Shown piece after piece: positions 1 through 5,511 of a stretch of 11,012 bases of DNA. The translations under genes were made by a program, and so were the position numbers. The DNA is taken from contig DAOWJK010000027.1 in assembly GCA_030640395.1 (NCBI GenBank), positions 1 to 11,012 on the forward strand. The letters are read 5' to 3'. Under the pieces are notes generated by a model. That model did no database searches. It saw only the letters and a list, made by a program, of their open reading frames with translations, and had not been told where the DNA came from. How positions within the stretch are numbered: the first letter of the stretch is position 1; each line of letters opens with the position of its first letter. This DNA is from Nanobdellota archaeon (lineage in GTDB: Archaea > Nanobdellota > Nanobdellia > Pacearchaeales > GW2011-AR1).

Positions 1-48
1 AAAACAAATGATGAAAATGGCGAAGAAATTTGGGAAGAAAAAAATTAG
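1..48 (+). CDS. C-terminal tail of an upstream gene (partial)
   Basis: Frame 1 is open from the window edge to a TAG at 46-48 and encodes 15 residues of a hydrophilic, acidic tail (KTNDENGEEIWEEKN). The next gene's Shine-Dalgarno sequence overlaps this stop, as expected if the two genes share an operon. Too little is visible to name the protein. It could also be chance open frame. Confidence 0.4.
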   Translation, partial: KTNDENGEEIWEEKN

Positions 49-53
49 GAGGT
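47..53 (+). promoter_or_regulatory. Shine-Dalgarno AGGAGGT deciding the start at 60
   Basis: A full-strength AGGAGGT lies 6 nt before the ATG at 60. It overlaps the TAG stop of the upstream frame. It argues for the start at 60 rather than the in-frame ATG at 30, which has no such site. Confidence 0.75.
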
Positions 54-59
54 TTTAGA

Positions 60-392
60 ATGAAACCAAGAGAAATTTTAATATTCTATGCACACTTAAT
101 CTTGATAATTTTTGTTTGGACATCGCCATTTTGGCTTAATTGGAAAATCATATTTCTATTTATAATCTTAAATTATCTGCAAATAATCATCTTTAGAGCA
201 TGTGTCCTAACGCTTGCTCAATTTAAAAAACAGGGAAAAGAAATGACAATGTATACTTTTATCTTGGAAAAAATCGGATTTAAAATAAATAGAAGAATAA
301 TGAAATTAATTGCCCAATTTATTATGCCTTGGGTAATTTTATTAATTGCAATAATCTGGCAAATTTTATTACACAAAAAAGTTTTAATCTAA
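60..392 (+). CDS. Small multi-pass membrane protein of unknown function
   Basis: A 110-residue hydrophobic protein. I see three or four likely membrane segments: roughly residues 5-25, 28-48 (separated from the first by a short SPFW turn) and 87-105. A basic loop (KKQGKE, then KINRR) lies between the second and last segments, so that loop is probably cytoplasmic. The start at 60 is set by the AGGAGGT at 47-53. The gene ends 1 nt before the bud32 ATG, so the two are very probably cotranscribed and translationally coupled. I do not recognise the family. A motif near residues 50-57 (RACVLTLAQ) is faintly like the CPLT motif of DUF2784 small membrane proteins, but this is not enough to assign it. 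Confidence 0.7.
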   Translation: MKPREILIFYAHLILIIFVWTSPFWLNWKIIFLFIILNYLQIIIFRACVLTLAQFKKQGKEMTMYTFILEKIGFKINRRIMKLIAQFIMPWVILLIAIIWQILLHKKVLI

Positions 393-393
393 T

Positions 394-1014
394 ATGAAAC
401 AAAAACTAATCGCCCAAGGAGCAGAAGCAAAAATATTTCTCTCAAATAATTTCATAATTAAGGACAGAATAAAAAAATCTTACAGAATTTCTGAACTTGA
501 TGAAAAAATCAGAAAACGCAGGACAAAATCAGAAACAAAACTTCTGCAAAAAGCTTCTGAAATAATAAATTCTCCTGCCCCATTAATTAATTCCTCACAG
601 GAACACACAAACACAAAAATAAAAATGCCTTTTGTTGAAGGAAAAAAACTTTCAGAACATCTTGATAAATTTTCTCTTGCAAAACAAAAACAAATTTGCA
701 GACAAATTGGAAAATCAATTGCAAAACTTCATGAGCAAGATATTATACACTCAGATTTAACAACAAGCAATATGATTCTACAAAAAGATAAAATTTTCAT
801 ATTGGATTTTGGATTAGGTTTCATCAGCAAAAAAATAGAAGACAAAGCAGTTGACTTGCATTTATTAAAACAAGCTTTGGAAGCAAAACATTTCAAACAT
901 TGGGAAGTTCTATTTAAAGAAATAAAAAAAGCATATGGCAAATATAGTGAAGCTGAAAAAGTTTTCAATCAATTAATCAAAGTTGAAAAACGGGGGAGAT
1001 ATAAGCATCAATAG
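394..1014 (+). CDS. bud32: KEOPS complex kinase/ATPase Bud32
   Basis: A 206-aa Bud32-family protein. Bud32 is a minimal kinase-like ATPase of the KEOPS complex, which with Kae1 makes t6A37 on ANN-decoding tRNAs in the cytoplasm. Visible motifs are the N-terminal GAEA loop (9-12), the nucleotide-binding Lys (about K23 in IIKDRIKK), YRxxxLDxxIRxxRTxxE (30-47), the catalytic loop IIHSDLTTSN (117-126, D121), the metal-binding DFG (138-140), EDKAVDL (149-155) and the C-terminal RGRY (200-203). The catalytic loop reads HSD where the family usually has HGD. Length fits a stand-alone Bud32 rather than a Kae1-Bud32 fusion. It starts 1 nt after the membrane protein. Its TAG stop (1012-1014) coincides with the last three bases of the opposite-strand tRNA-Gln. 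Confidence 0.95.
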   Translation: MKQKLIAQGAEAKIFLSNNFIIKDRIKKSYRISELDEKIRKRRTKSETKLLQKASEIINSPAPLINSSQEHTNTKIKMPFVEGKKLSEHLDKFSLAKQKQICRQIGKSIAKLHEQDIIHSDLTTSNMILQKDKIFILDFGLGFISKKIEDKAVDLHLLKQALEAKHFKHWEVLFKEIKKAYGKYSEAEKVFNQLIKVEKRGRYKHQ

Positions 1015-1105
1015 CCCCCCCAGGATTCGAACCTGGGTCCCAGCCTTTCTTTATTTTCTATTTTATTTCAAAGGGCTGTATACTTGACCACTGTACTAAG
1101 GGGCT
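1012..1105 (-). tRNA. tRNA-Gln (anticodon UUG) with a 21-nt intron at 37/38
   Basis: Read on the minus strand, the acceptor AGCCCCT pairs with GGGGGCT, followed by discriminator A. The D stem is GTAC/GTAT with loop AGTGGTCAA, the anticodon stem is CAGCC/GGCTG, and the T arm is CCAGG-TTCGAAT-CCTGG. The mature tRNA is 73 nt without an encoded CCA. Exon 1 is 1105-1068, the intron 1067-1047 and exon 2 1046-1012. The loop reads C-T-TTG-A then A, giving anticodon UUG. A canonical bulge-helix-bulge supports this site: loop bases 32-35 (CUUU) pair with intron bases AAAG, leaving three-base bulges (G36, A37 and intron base 1; the last two intron bases and A38). The 3' end overlaps the bud32 stop codon. 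Confidence 0.93.
1047..1067 (-). other. tRNA-Gln intron (archaeal BHB type)
   Basis: A 21-nt, almost all-A/T intron between anticodon-loop positions 37 and 38. Its bases 16-19 (AAAG) pair with tRNA bases 32-35 (CUUU), forming the 4-bp central helix for the archaeal splicing endonuclease. The inner hairpin is weak (about 2 bp), so this is a relaxed, minimal substrate. Confidence 0.85.
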
Positions 1106-1127
1106 ATGAAAAGAAAACTTCTTAAGA

Positions 1128-1138
1128 ATTTATAAAAT
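1128..1138 (-). promoter_or_regulatory. TATA box of tRNA-Gln
   Basis: TTTTATAAATT on the minus strand is centred about 28 bp before the tRNA 5' end at 1105, the normal archaeal TATA distance. It sits just past the minD stop codon, so the tRNA probably has its own promoter. Confidence 0.6.
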
Positions 1139-1141
1139 TAA

Positions 1142-1939
1142 CTAATCACCAAAACAACTTTGATAAAAAATAGTCCTGTTAATATCCTGCTTCTTAGGAT
1201 TAACCCACCTAAAAAATTTCTTCAACTTCACAGGCTTGTATTCCTCTCCAATCAGGGAAGCTGCAAGCCGATAATATTCCTGACTGGCTTTTGATTTTGG
1301 CTTGTAAGTTGTAGAAGGAGTGAATTCAGACAATGCTTTCAAAACCCCGACATCATGAGGAATCACAGCCATCACAGGCACCTCTGCAGTCCTCTCAACA
1401 TCATCCAGCGACAATTCAAAATTCTTCTTATAAACCTTGTTAATAATCAACCCGCTTATAGGCGTCCCTCTTTGCCTCGCAGTCTTCACTGATTTCATAG
1501 TCATTCCCAAAGTCGGGTAATCAGGAGTTGTCACAACAAGCAGTTCATCAGAAGCCAAAATCACTGCCAAGGTTTCCTCATTCAGCGACGGTGAAGAATC
1601 AATAAGAATAACATCATACCTCTTTTCCAAAATCTTAATCTTGTCCTTCAGCTTCAAAACATTAATCTCCGACCTATAAACTATTGAAGACGGAATCAAA
1701 TCAAAATCATCCAACTTGTAAATCGCCTGATTAATATTCGCCTTTCTGCTCAAAACATCCTGAAGACTTACCTCTGGCTCAATTAAATCCAGATGCAAAC
1801 CCAAATTAGGCGCAGAAAAATTCGCATCCACCAGCAACACCTTTTTGCCAAACCCTGCAATCGCAGCCCCCAATGCAGCAACAACAGATGTCTTTCCTAC
1901 ACCTCCCTTCAAACTAACAACACCAATCACCTTTCCCAT
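1142..1939 (-). CDS. minD: MinD/ParA-family P-loop ATPase
   Basis: A 265-aa deviant-Walker ATPase of the SIMIBI class (MinD/ParA/Mrp group), which act as membrane- or DNA-bound positioning switches. Visible motifs are the deviant Walker A KGGVGKT (11-17, with the signature first Lys), VLLVDANFSAPNLGLHL (switch I), YDVILIDSSPSLNEET (switch II/Walker B) and a GLIINKVY segment typical of MinD-like proteins. The C-terminus (about 236-249) has a basic, aromatic stretch, VKLKKFFRWVNPKK, that could be an amphipathic membrane anchor as in MinD; this is inference. No MinC, MinE, FtsZ or ParB partner is visible, so the cellular role is open. The start at 1939 lies about 25 bp from a TATA box. The tRNA-Gln follows on the same strand. 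Confidence 0.88.
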   Translation of the reverse strand: MGKVIGVVSLKGGVGKTSVVAALGAAIAGFGKKVLLVDANFSAPNLGLHLDLIEPEVSLQDVLSRKANINQAIYKLDDFDLIPSSIVYRSEINVLKLKDKIKILEKRYDVILIDSSPSLNEETLAVILASDELLVVTTPDYPTLGMTMKSVKTARQRGTPISGLIINKVYKKNFELSLDDVERTAEVPVMAVIPHDVGVLKALSEFTPSTTYKPKSKASQEYYRLAASLIGEEYKPVKLKKFFRWVNPKKQDINRTIFYQSCFGD

Positions 1940-1960
1940 AAGTTAAATAAATTTTCTACA

Positions 1961-1968
1961 TTTAAAAA
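1961..1968 (-). promoter_or_regulatory. TATA box of minD
   Basis: TTTTTAAA on the minus strand is centred about 25 bp upstream of the ATG at 1939, so transcription would begin at or next to the start codon (leaderless). Confidence 0.6.
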
Positions 1969-1972
1969 CTAT

Positions 1973-2005
1973 GCGATTTCCATCGGAGGCTCTTAAAGAA
2001 ATCGC
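1973..2005. repeat. 8-bp perfect inverted repeat
   Basis: GCGATTTC and GAAATCGC are separated by 17 bases. The repeat begins 5 bp upstream of the minD TATA box, so it could be an operator or the stem of an RNA. Confidence 0.6.
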
Positions 2006-2061
2006 CCACCGGAACAGGAAGGGAAAATCCAAAAAAACCGCTTAGGTTGTTTTGACCTCGC
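1973..2061. other. GC-rich, possibly structured intergenic island
   Basis: This stretch lies between the divergent minD and rps15 TATA boxes. I count 43 G/C in 89 bases (about 48%), well above the AT-rich surroundings. It holds a perfect 8-bp inverted repeat, GCGATTTC (1973-1980) and GAAATCGC (1998-2005), with a 17-base loop, and a weaker AGGT/ACCT pair (2044-2058). I find no convincing C/D boxes, no H/ACA ending and no match to SRP or RNase P RNA. It may be an unrecognised small RNA or an operator region. Confidence 0.4.
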
Positions 2062-2078
2062 AAAATAAGATAACAAAA

Positions 2079-2086
2079 TTTAAAAA
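2079..2086 (+). promoter_or_regulatory. TATA box of rps15
   Basis: TTTAAAAA is centred about 26 bp before the ATG at 2108, consistent with leaderless transcription of the rps15-DHH operon. Confidence 0.6.
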
Positions 2087-2107
2087 CAAACTTTCATAAA
2101 GTTCAAT

Positions 2108-2482
2108 ATGCAAAAAAAATCAAAGCCAAAAAAATCAGAAAAAGATTCTGGAAAAATTTTAAAAACCAAAAAATTATCCCAATTAGAATTTGAAAAAAAA
2201 GTGCTGGAACTATCTGGAAAAGGCATCACTTCTGAAAAAATCGGCGAAGAACTCCGAAGACAGGGGATTCATCCAAAAGAATACAGCAAAAAAATCTCAA
2301 AAATACTCGGAGAAAAATATATTAATCCTGATTTAAAAAATGTTGAAGCAAAATTAGAAAGAGTCAAAAAACATTATGAAAAAAACAAGCAGGATAAAAG
2401 AGCAATGAGAGAAAAGGACAGAATCTTTGCACAGCTTAGAAAACTCAAAAAATATTTTAAAATTGAAACAAAAAAGAAATAA
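2108..2482 (+). CDS. rps15: Small ribosomal subunit protein uS15
   Basis: A 124-aa archaeal/eukaryotic-type S15, a component of the 30S subunit that binds 16S rRNA helices 20-22. After a Lys-rich tail (1-22), the extra N-terminal module typical of archaeal S15 is visible: FEKKVLELSGKGITSEKIGEELRRQG followed by a short KKISKIL helix (about 28-67). The core S15 helices follow (about 74-120), including the conserved pattern KKHYEKNKQDKRAMREKDR (88-105) and a final basic RKLKKYFK (111-118). It is shorter than many archaeal homologues and lacks their C-terminal WKY ending. It lies 35 nt upstream of the DHH nuclease gene, a neighbour pair seen in many archaea. Confidence 0.9.
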   Translation: MQKKSKPKKSEKDSGKILKTKKLSQLEFEKKVLELSGKGITSEKIGEELRRQGIHPKEYSKKISKILGEKYINPDLKNVEAKLERVKKHYEKNKQDKRAMREKDRIFAQLRKLKKYFKIETKKK

Positions 2483-2510
2483 TTATTGATATTATTAAAA
2501 CAAATTAAAA

Positions 2511-2514
2511 GAGG
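2511..2514 (+). promoter_or_regulatory. GAGG ribosome binding site of the DHH gene
   Basis: GAGG lies only 3 nt before the ATG at 2518, an unusually tight spacing. It fits internal-operon initiation behind rps15, in contrast to the leaderless first gene. Confidence 0.45.
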
Positions 2515-2517
2515 AAA

Positions 2518-3846
2518 ATGATAGAAAATTCTTTAAATGAACAAATAAAATTTGTAGCGGAAAAATTCTTAGAAGATTCTAAGAACAAAGAAATACAAGT
2601 AATAAGTCACTTTGACACAGACGGAATTACTTCAGCCACAATAATGATTCAAACATTAAAAAAATTAGACAGAAAATTTTCTGTAAAAATTGTAAAAAGC
2701 CTGGAAGAACAATTCATATCAGATATTCCAAAGGACAAAATAATTATTTTTTTAGATTTAGCGTCGGGAAGCCTGCACCACATTGAAAAACACCTGCAAA
2801 ATGTTTACATAATTGACCATCATGAAGTTGTTCAGGAAATTCCCGCAAACATCAACATCATAAACCCTGAACTCCATGACAAACAAAAAATAAGTGCTTC
2901 CAGTCTGGTTTATCTTTTCTGCAACAAGCTCGGGAAAAAAAACAAGAACCTCGCAAAACTCGCCATACTTGGAATGGTAGGAGACCTCCTCGATAAAGAA
3001 ATAGACAAGCTAAACAACAACATACTTGAAGACGGAGAAATAAAAAGAAAAAGGGGTTTGTTAATCTATCCCTCAACCCGCCCTTTAAACAGAACATTGG
3101 AATTCTGCTCAAATCCATTTATCCCAGGGGTAACAGGAAATGTAAAAGGAGTTCTTGAATTATTAAGAGAAATTGGATTAAACCCAAGCAGCGGGAAATA
3201 CAAAAACCTGATAGAGTTGGATTCAGAAGAAATGGAAAAACTGGTCACTGCAATAATTTTGAGAAACCCAAAATCAAAACACAAGGAAATGATTGGGGAT
3301 ATCTTCCTGATAAAATTATTCAACAGGCTCGAGGACGCAAGAGAATTAAGCGCCATGATTAATGCCTGCTCAAAATCCGGAGAGCCGGGAACAGCAATAC
3401 AATTGTGCATGGAAATTTCAGGTGCAAAAAAAAGAGCTGAATCAATACACGCAAAGCACAAGCAATTCATTATCTCCGGCTTAAAATTTGTATCAGAAGC
3501 AGAAAAAATAAAAGGACACAAATTTGTAATAATCAACGCAAAAGACAAAATAAAAGACACCATCACAGGAACAATCGCAAGTATTCTTTCAAAATCTTCT
3601 TTATATGAAGAAGGAACAATAATAACAACCATGGCTTATTACGACGACAAAATAAAGGTATCTGCAAGAACAGTCGGGCAGAACGGACAAAATCTTAGAA
3701 AAATGCTTGCGAAAATAATAACAATAATCGGTGGAGAAGTTGGAGGCCATAAATTCGCAGCAGGATGTATAATCTCTCAAACAAAAGAACAGGAATTTAT
3801 TGACAATCTAAAGAAAAACTTGGAAGTTGAGGTTGTGAAGATTTAA
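2518..3846 (+). CDS. DHH/DHHA1 single-strand nuclease, archaeal GAN/RecJ-like
   Basis: A 442-aa DHH-superfamily phosphoesterase. Motif I is HFDTDG (31-36), motif II ends in D80 (IIIFLD), motif III is the DHH triad (100-102), and motif IV is GMVGD (D156); together they bind the catalytic metals. The C-terminal DHHA1 domain ends with GGEVGGHKFAAG (405-416), the nucleic-acid-contacting GGxxxGH motif. Archaeal relatives include GAN, the GINS-associated 5'-3' ssDNA exonuclease of the CMG-like replicative complex, and related RNA exonucleases. Linkage to rps15 is a common archaeal arrangement and supports this group. Whether it acts mainly on DNA or RNA cannot be read from sequence. Its stop (3844-3846) overlaps the stop of the convergent 65-aa gene. 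Confidence 0.9.
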   Translation: MIENSLNEQIKFVAEKFLEDSKNKEIQVISHFDTDGITSATIMIQTLKKLDRKFSVKIVKSLEEQFISDIPKDKIIIFLDLASGSLHHIEKHLQNVYIIDHHEVVQEIPANINIINPELHDKQKISASSLVYLFCNKLGKKNKNLAKLAILGMVGDLLDKEIDKLNNNILEDGEIKRKRGLLIYPSTRPLNRTLEFCSNPFIPGVTGNVKGVLELLREIGLNPSSGKYKNLIELDSEEMEKLVTAIILRNPKSKHKEMIGDIFLIKLFNRLEDARELSAMINACSKSGEPGTAIQLCMEISGAKKRAESIHAKHKQFIISGLKFVSEAEKIKGHKFVIINAKDKIKDTITGTIASILSKSSLYEEGTIITTMAYYDDKIKVSARTVGQNGQNLRKMLAKIITIIGGEVGGHKFAAGCIISQTKEQEFIDNLKKNLEVEVVKI

Positions 3847-4040
3847 AGTGGAAGTTTAATTGCTAAAGTAGTAAGATTACCCTTCTTAACATCATACAAA
3901 ATAGTATCATTCTCTCTAATTCTTCCAAGACGCATCATCCTTTGAGTTGAATTATAAGGCAGAGTATAAGTTTCTCCATCAATCGTAACATCTACTTCCT
4001 TTTTCCTTTGTACTATCTTTTCTATATAACTTTCTTTCAT
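3843..4040 (-). CDS. 65-aa protein of unknown function
   Basis: A short, soluble, basic protein. A charged helix (IEKIVQRKKEVD, about 6-17) leads into what looks like a small beta-rich domain (VTIDGETYTLPYNS, then NDTILYDVKKGNLTTLAIKL). There are no cysteines, membrane segments or recognisable motifs. A good TATA box at 4061-4068 lies about 25 bp before the ATG, divergent from that of aIF2-alpha, which supports a real leaderless gene. Its stop shares two bases with the stop of the convergent DHH gene. I do not recognise the family. Confidence 0.65.
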   Translation of the reverse strand: MKESYIEKIVQRKKEVDVTIDGETYTLPYNSTQRMMRLGRIRENDTILYDVKKGNLTTLAIKLPL

Positions 4041-4060
4041 AATTTTAAAAGAGATAAATC

Positions 4061-4068
4061 ATTTTTAA
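4061..4068 (-). promoter_or_regulatory. TATA box of the 65-aa gene
   Basis: TTTAAAAAT on the minus strand is centred about 25 bp from the ATG at 4040. Confidence 0.55.
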
Positions 4069-4092
4069 ACATTTATTTAATCTAACATAACC

Positions 4093-4099
4093 TTTAAAA
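4093..4099 (+). promoter_or_regulatory. TATA box of aIF2-alpha
   Basis: TTTAAAA is centred about 26 bp before the ATG at 4122. Only about 25 bp separate it from the divergent TATA box of the 65-aa gene. Confidence 0.6.
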
Positions 4100-4121
4100 C
4101 CCTTCTCTTTCTTTTCTGTCT

Positions 4122-4823
4122 ATGACAAACTTGGAAGTAGGCGACATAGTTATGTGCACTGTTAACAGAATAGTTGGAACAATTGTATTTGTAAAAATTG
4201 ATAACAACGGCGAGGGAGGTATTATCCTAAGCGAAATAGCCCCGGGACGAATCAGAAACCTAAGAGAATATGTTGTCCCAAAAAAAAGAATTGTATGCAA
4301 GGTGTTAAGAATTTTCCAAAACAGAATTGATTTATCCCTTAGAAGAGTTACGCAAAAAGAGCAAAAAGAAATAAAAGAACAATACAAACAGGAAAAAAGT
4401 TACACAAGCATTTTAAAAAGTGTGCTAAAAAATAACGCAGAGAAAATAATTAAAGAAATATCACAACAGGGAAAAATCTATGAGTTTTTGCAGGAAGCAA
4501 AACAAGATTCCAAAAAACTGGAAAACCTCGTCGGAAAAAAAGATTCTGGAAAAATTCTAAAAATTATTGATTCACAAAAACAAAAAAAAGCAATCATAAA
4601 AAAAGAAATCTTTTTGACAACAACTAAACCAAACGGCTTGGAATTAATCAAAAGCATTTTCAAGGATATAACAAATGCTGAAATAAAATACATTTCTGCA
4701 GGAAGATATGTTCTCCAGACAACATCAACTGACATAAAAACTGCAGACAAAAATCTAAAAGAAATCCTGAAAAATATTGAAAAAAAAGCAAAAAACAGCA
4801 ACATTGAATTTAATATTAAATAA
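4122..4823 (+). CDS. eif2a: Translation initiation factor aIF2 subunit alpha
   Basis: A 233-aa alpha subunit of archaeal IF2, the heterotrimer that delivers initiator Met-tRNA to the small ribosomal subunit. The N-terminal S1/OB domain (about 5-77) carries the signature IILSEIAPGRIRNLREYV (34-51) and VCKVLRI then RIDLSLRRVT (58-77). A helical middle domain (about 80-160) and the C-terminal alpha-beta domain that contacts aIF2-gamma (about 165-233, beginning IFLTTTKPNG) follow. It is somewhat shorter than the usual 260-275 aa, with the loss in the middle. In many archaea this gene sits directly upstream of nop10. Here a Nudix-fold gene lies between them. Confidence 0.95.
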   Translation: MTNLEVGDIVMCTVNRIVGTIVFVKIDNNGEGGIILSEIAPGRIRNLREYVVPKKRIVCKVLRIFQNRIDLSLRRVTQKEQKEIKEQYKQEKSYTSILKSVLKNNAEKIIKEISQQGKIYEFLQEAKQDSKKLENLVGKKDSGKILKIIDSQKQKKAIIKKEIFLTTTKPNGLELIKSIFKDITNAEIKYISAGRYVLQTTSTDIKTADKNLKEILKNIEKKAKNSNIEFNIK

Positions 4824-4875
4824 AAGTAAAATAAATTTTAATTGTATTTTGTGTGAATTTTCAAAAACAAAAACC

Positions 4876-4882
4876 TTAAATA
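4876..4882 (+). promoter_or_regulatory. TATA box of the Nudix-fold gene
   Basis: TTAAATA is centred about 25 bp before the ATG at 4904, suggesting a separate leaderless promoter downstream of aIF2-alpha. Confidence 0.45.
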
Positions 4883-4903
4883 CCCTTAAAAAAACTTAAG
4901 AAT

Positions 4904-5314
4904 ATGGAAGACAAACAAAAATTTGAAGTTGTTATTGTGGGGATAATTTTTGACCCAAAAGAAAAGAAAATCTTAATTGGAAAAAGCGAAAACGACCCAA
5001 CATTGCCAGAAATAACATGGTGCTTTCCAGGAGGAAACGCAATCTACGGGGAAGATGTTGATAAAACTCTTAAAAGAAATGTTAAAGCAAAAACTGGATA
5101 TGATGTAAAAAATCTTGGGGCAATATTCTCAAAAACATATCCTGAAAAAGAAAACTTATTGGCAGTTTATTTTCTAACACAAGTTTTTGAAGGAGAGGAA
5201 AAACCCGGAGAAAATTTAACAGAATTAAAATGGGTCAGCCCAAATGAATTAGAAAACTATTTCACAACTTCATTCCACAAAAAGCTAAAACAATATTTAA
5301 ACGAGCTTGTTTAA
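4904..5314 (+). CDS. Nudix-fold protein with a degenerate Nudix box
   Basis: A 136-aa single-domain Nudix protein. The fold is clear: a first strand FEVVIVGIIF (7-16), WCFPGGNAIYGED (39-51) leading into the Nudix helix, and a late LTELKWVSPNELENYF segment (110-125). The family consensus is G-x5-E-x7-RE-U-x-EE-x-G. Here G44, E50, R58 and G65 are kept, but the three glutamates that normally bind Mg are N59, A62 and K63. Classic nucleoside-diphosphate-X hydrolysis is therefore doubtful; it may be a binding or regulatory protein or use other metal ligands. Frame and fold are intact, so this is not decay by frameshift. It lies between aIF2-alpha and nop10. Confidence 0.8.
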   Translation: MEDKQKFEVVIVGIIFDPKEKKILIGKSENDPTLPEITWCFPGGNAIYGEDVDKTLKRNVKAKTGYDVKNLGAIFSKTYPEKENLLAVYFLTQVFEGEEKPGENLTELKWVSPNELENYFTTSFHKKLKQYLNELV

Positions 5315-5363
5315 AAAAATTATTTTTATGAAAGTAAATCAAAGATTTTCATTAATCATTTTT

Positions 5364-5370
5364 AGAGGGG
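5364..5370 (+). promoter_or_regulatory. Shine-Dalgarno AGAGGGG of nop10
   Basis: A GAGGGG-type site lies 9 nt before the ATG at 5380. It supports translation of this very short gene from a leadered message. Confidence 0.6.
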
Positions 5371-5379
5371 AAACTAAAA

Positions 5380-5511
5380 ATGCCTAAACTAAAAAAGTGC
5401 AAAACCTGTAATGTTTACACCTTAAAAGAAATTTGTTCTAAGTGCAATAAAAAAACTTCTGATGCTCATTATAAATTTGTAAGAGTGAGGAATGCGTCGA
5501 AATCAAAATAA
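5380..5511 (+). CDS. nop10: H/ACA RNP protein Nop10
   Basis: A 43-codon gene. The product has the Nop10 zinc ribbon: CKTC (7-10) and CSKC (19-22), with the family signature YTLKE (13-17) between them and KKTSDAH after it. Nop10 binds Cbf5 and stabilises it in box H/ACA guide RNPs that pseudouridylate rRNA. The C-terminus (KFVRVRNASKSK) is shorter and differs from the usual SPEDxYxxYR helix that packs on Cbf5, so that part is reduced. A GAGGGG ribosome site precedes it. The aIF2-alpha/nop10 neighbourhood is a well-known archaeal cluster and strengthens the call. Its last 9 bases overlap the end of the convergent EndoQ gene. Confidence 0.85.
   Translation: MPKLKKCKTCNVYTLKEICSKCNKKTSDAHYKFVRVRNASKSK

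Noticed and set aside
1973..2061. C/D box or H/ACA guide RNA in the minD/rps15 spacer
   Set aside because: No paired RUGAUGA and CUGA boxes and no ACA at the correct distance from a stem on either strand, so only an unnamed structured region is reported.
2858..3118. Minus-strand open frames inside the DHH gene (also 3066-3632)
   Set aside because: They are shadows of a strongly conserved coding frame and have no promoter, ribosome site or family motif.
4094..4804. Minus-strand open frames opposite aIF2-alpha
   Set aside because: The hydrophobic composition is simply the reverse complement of a Lys/Ile-rich gene, and the plus-strand gene is certain.
5328..5387. Nineteen-codon open frame just before nop10
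   Set aside because: No homology or ribosome site is visible, and it overlaps the nop10 start and its Shine-Dalgarno sequence, so it is almost certainly chance.
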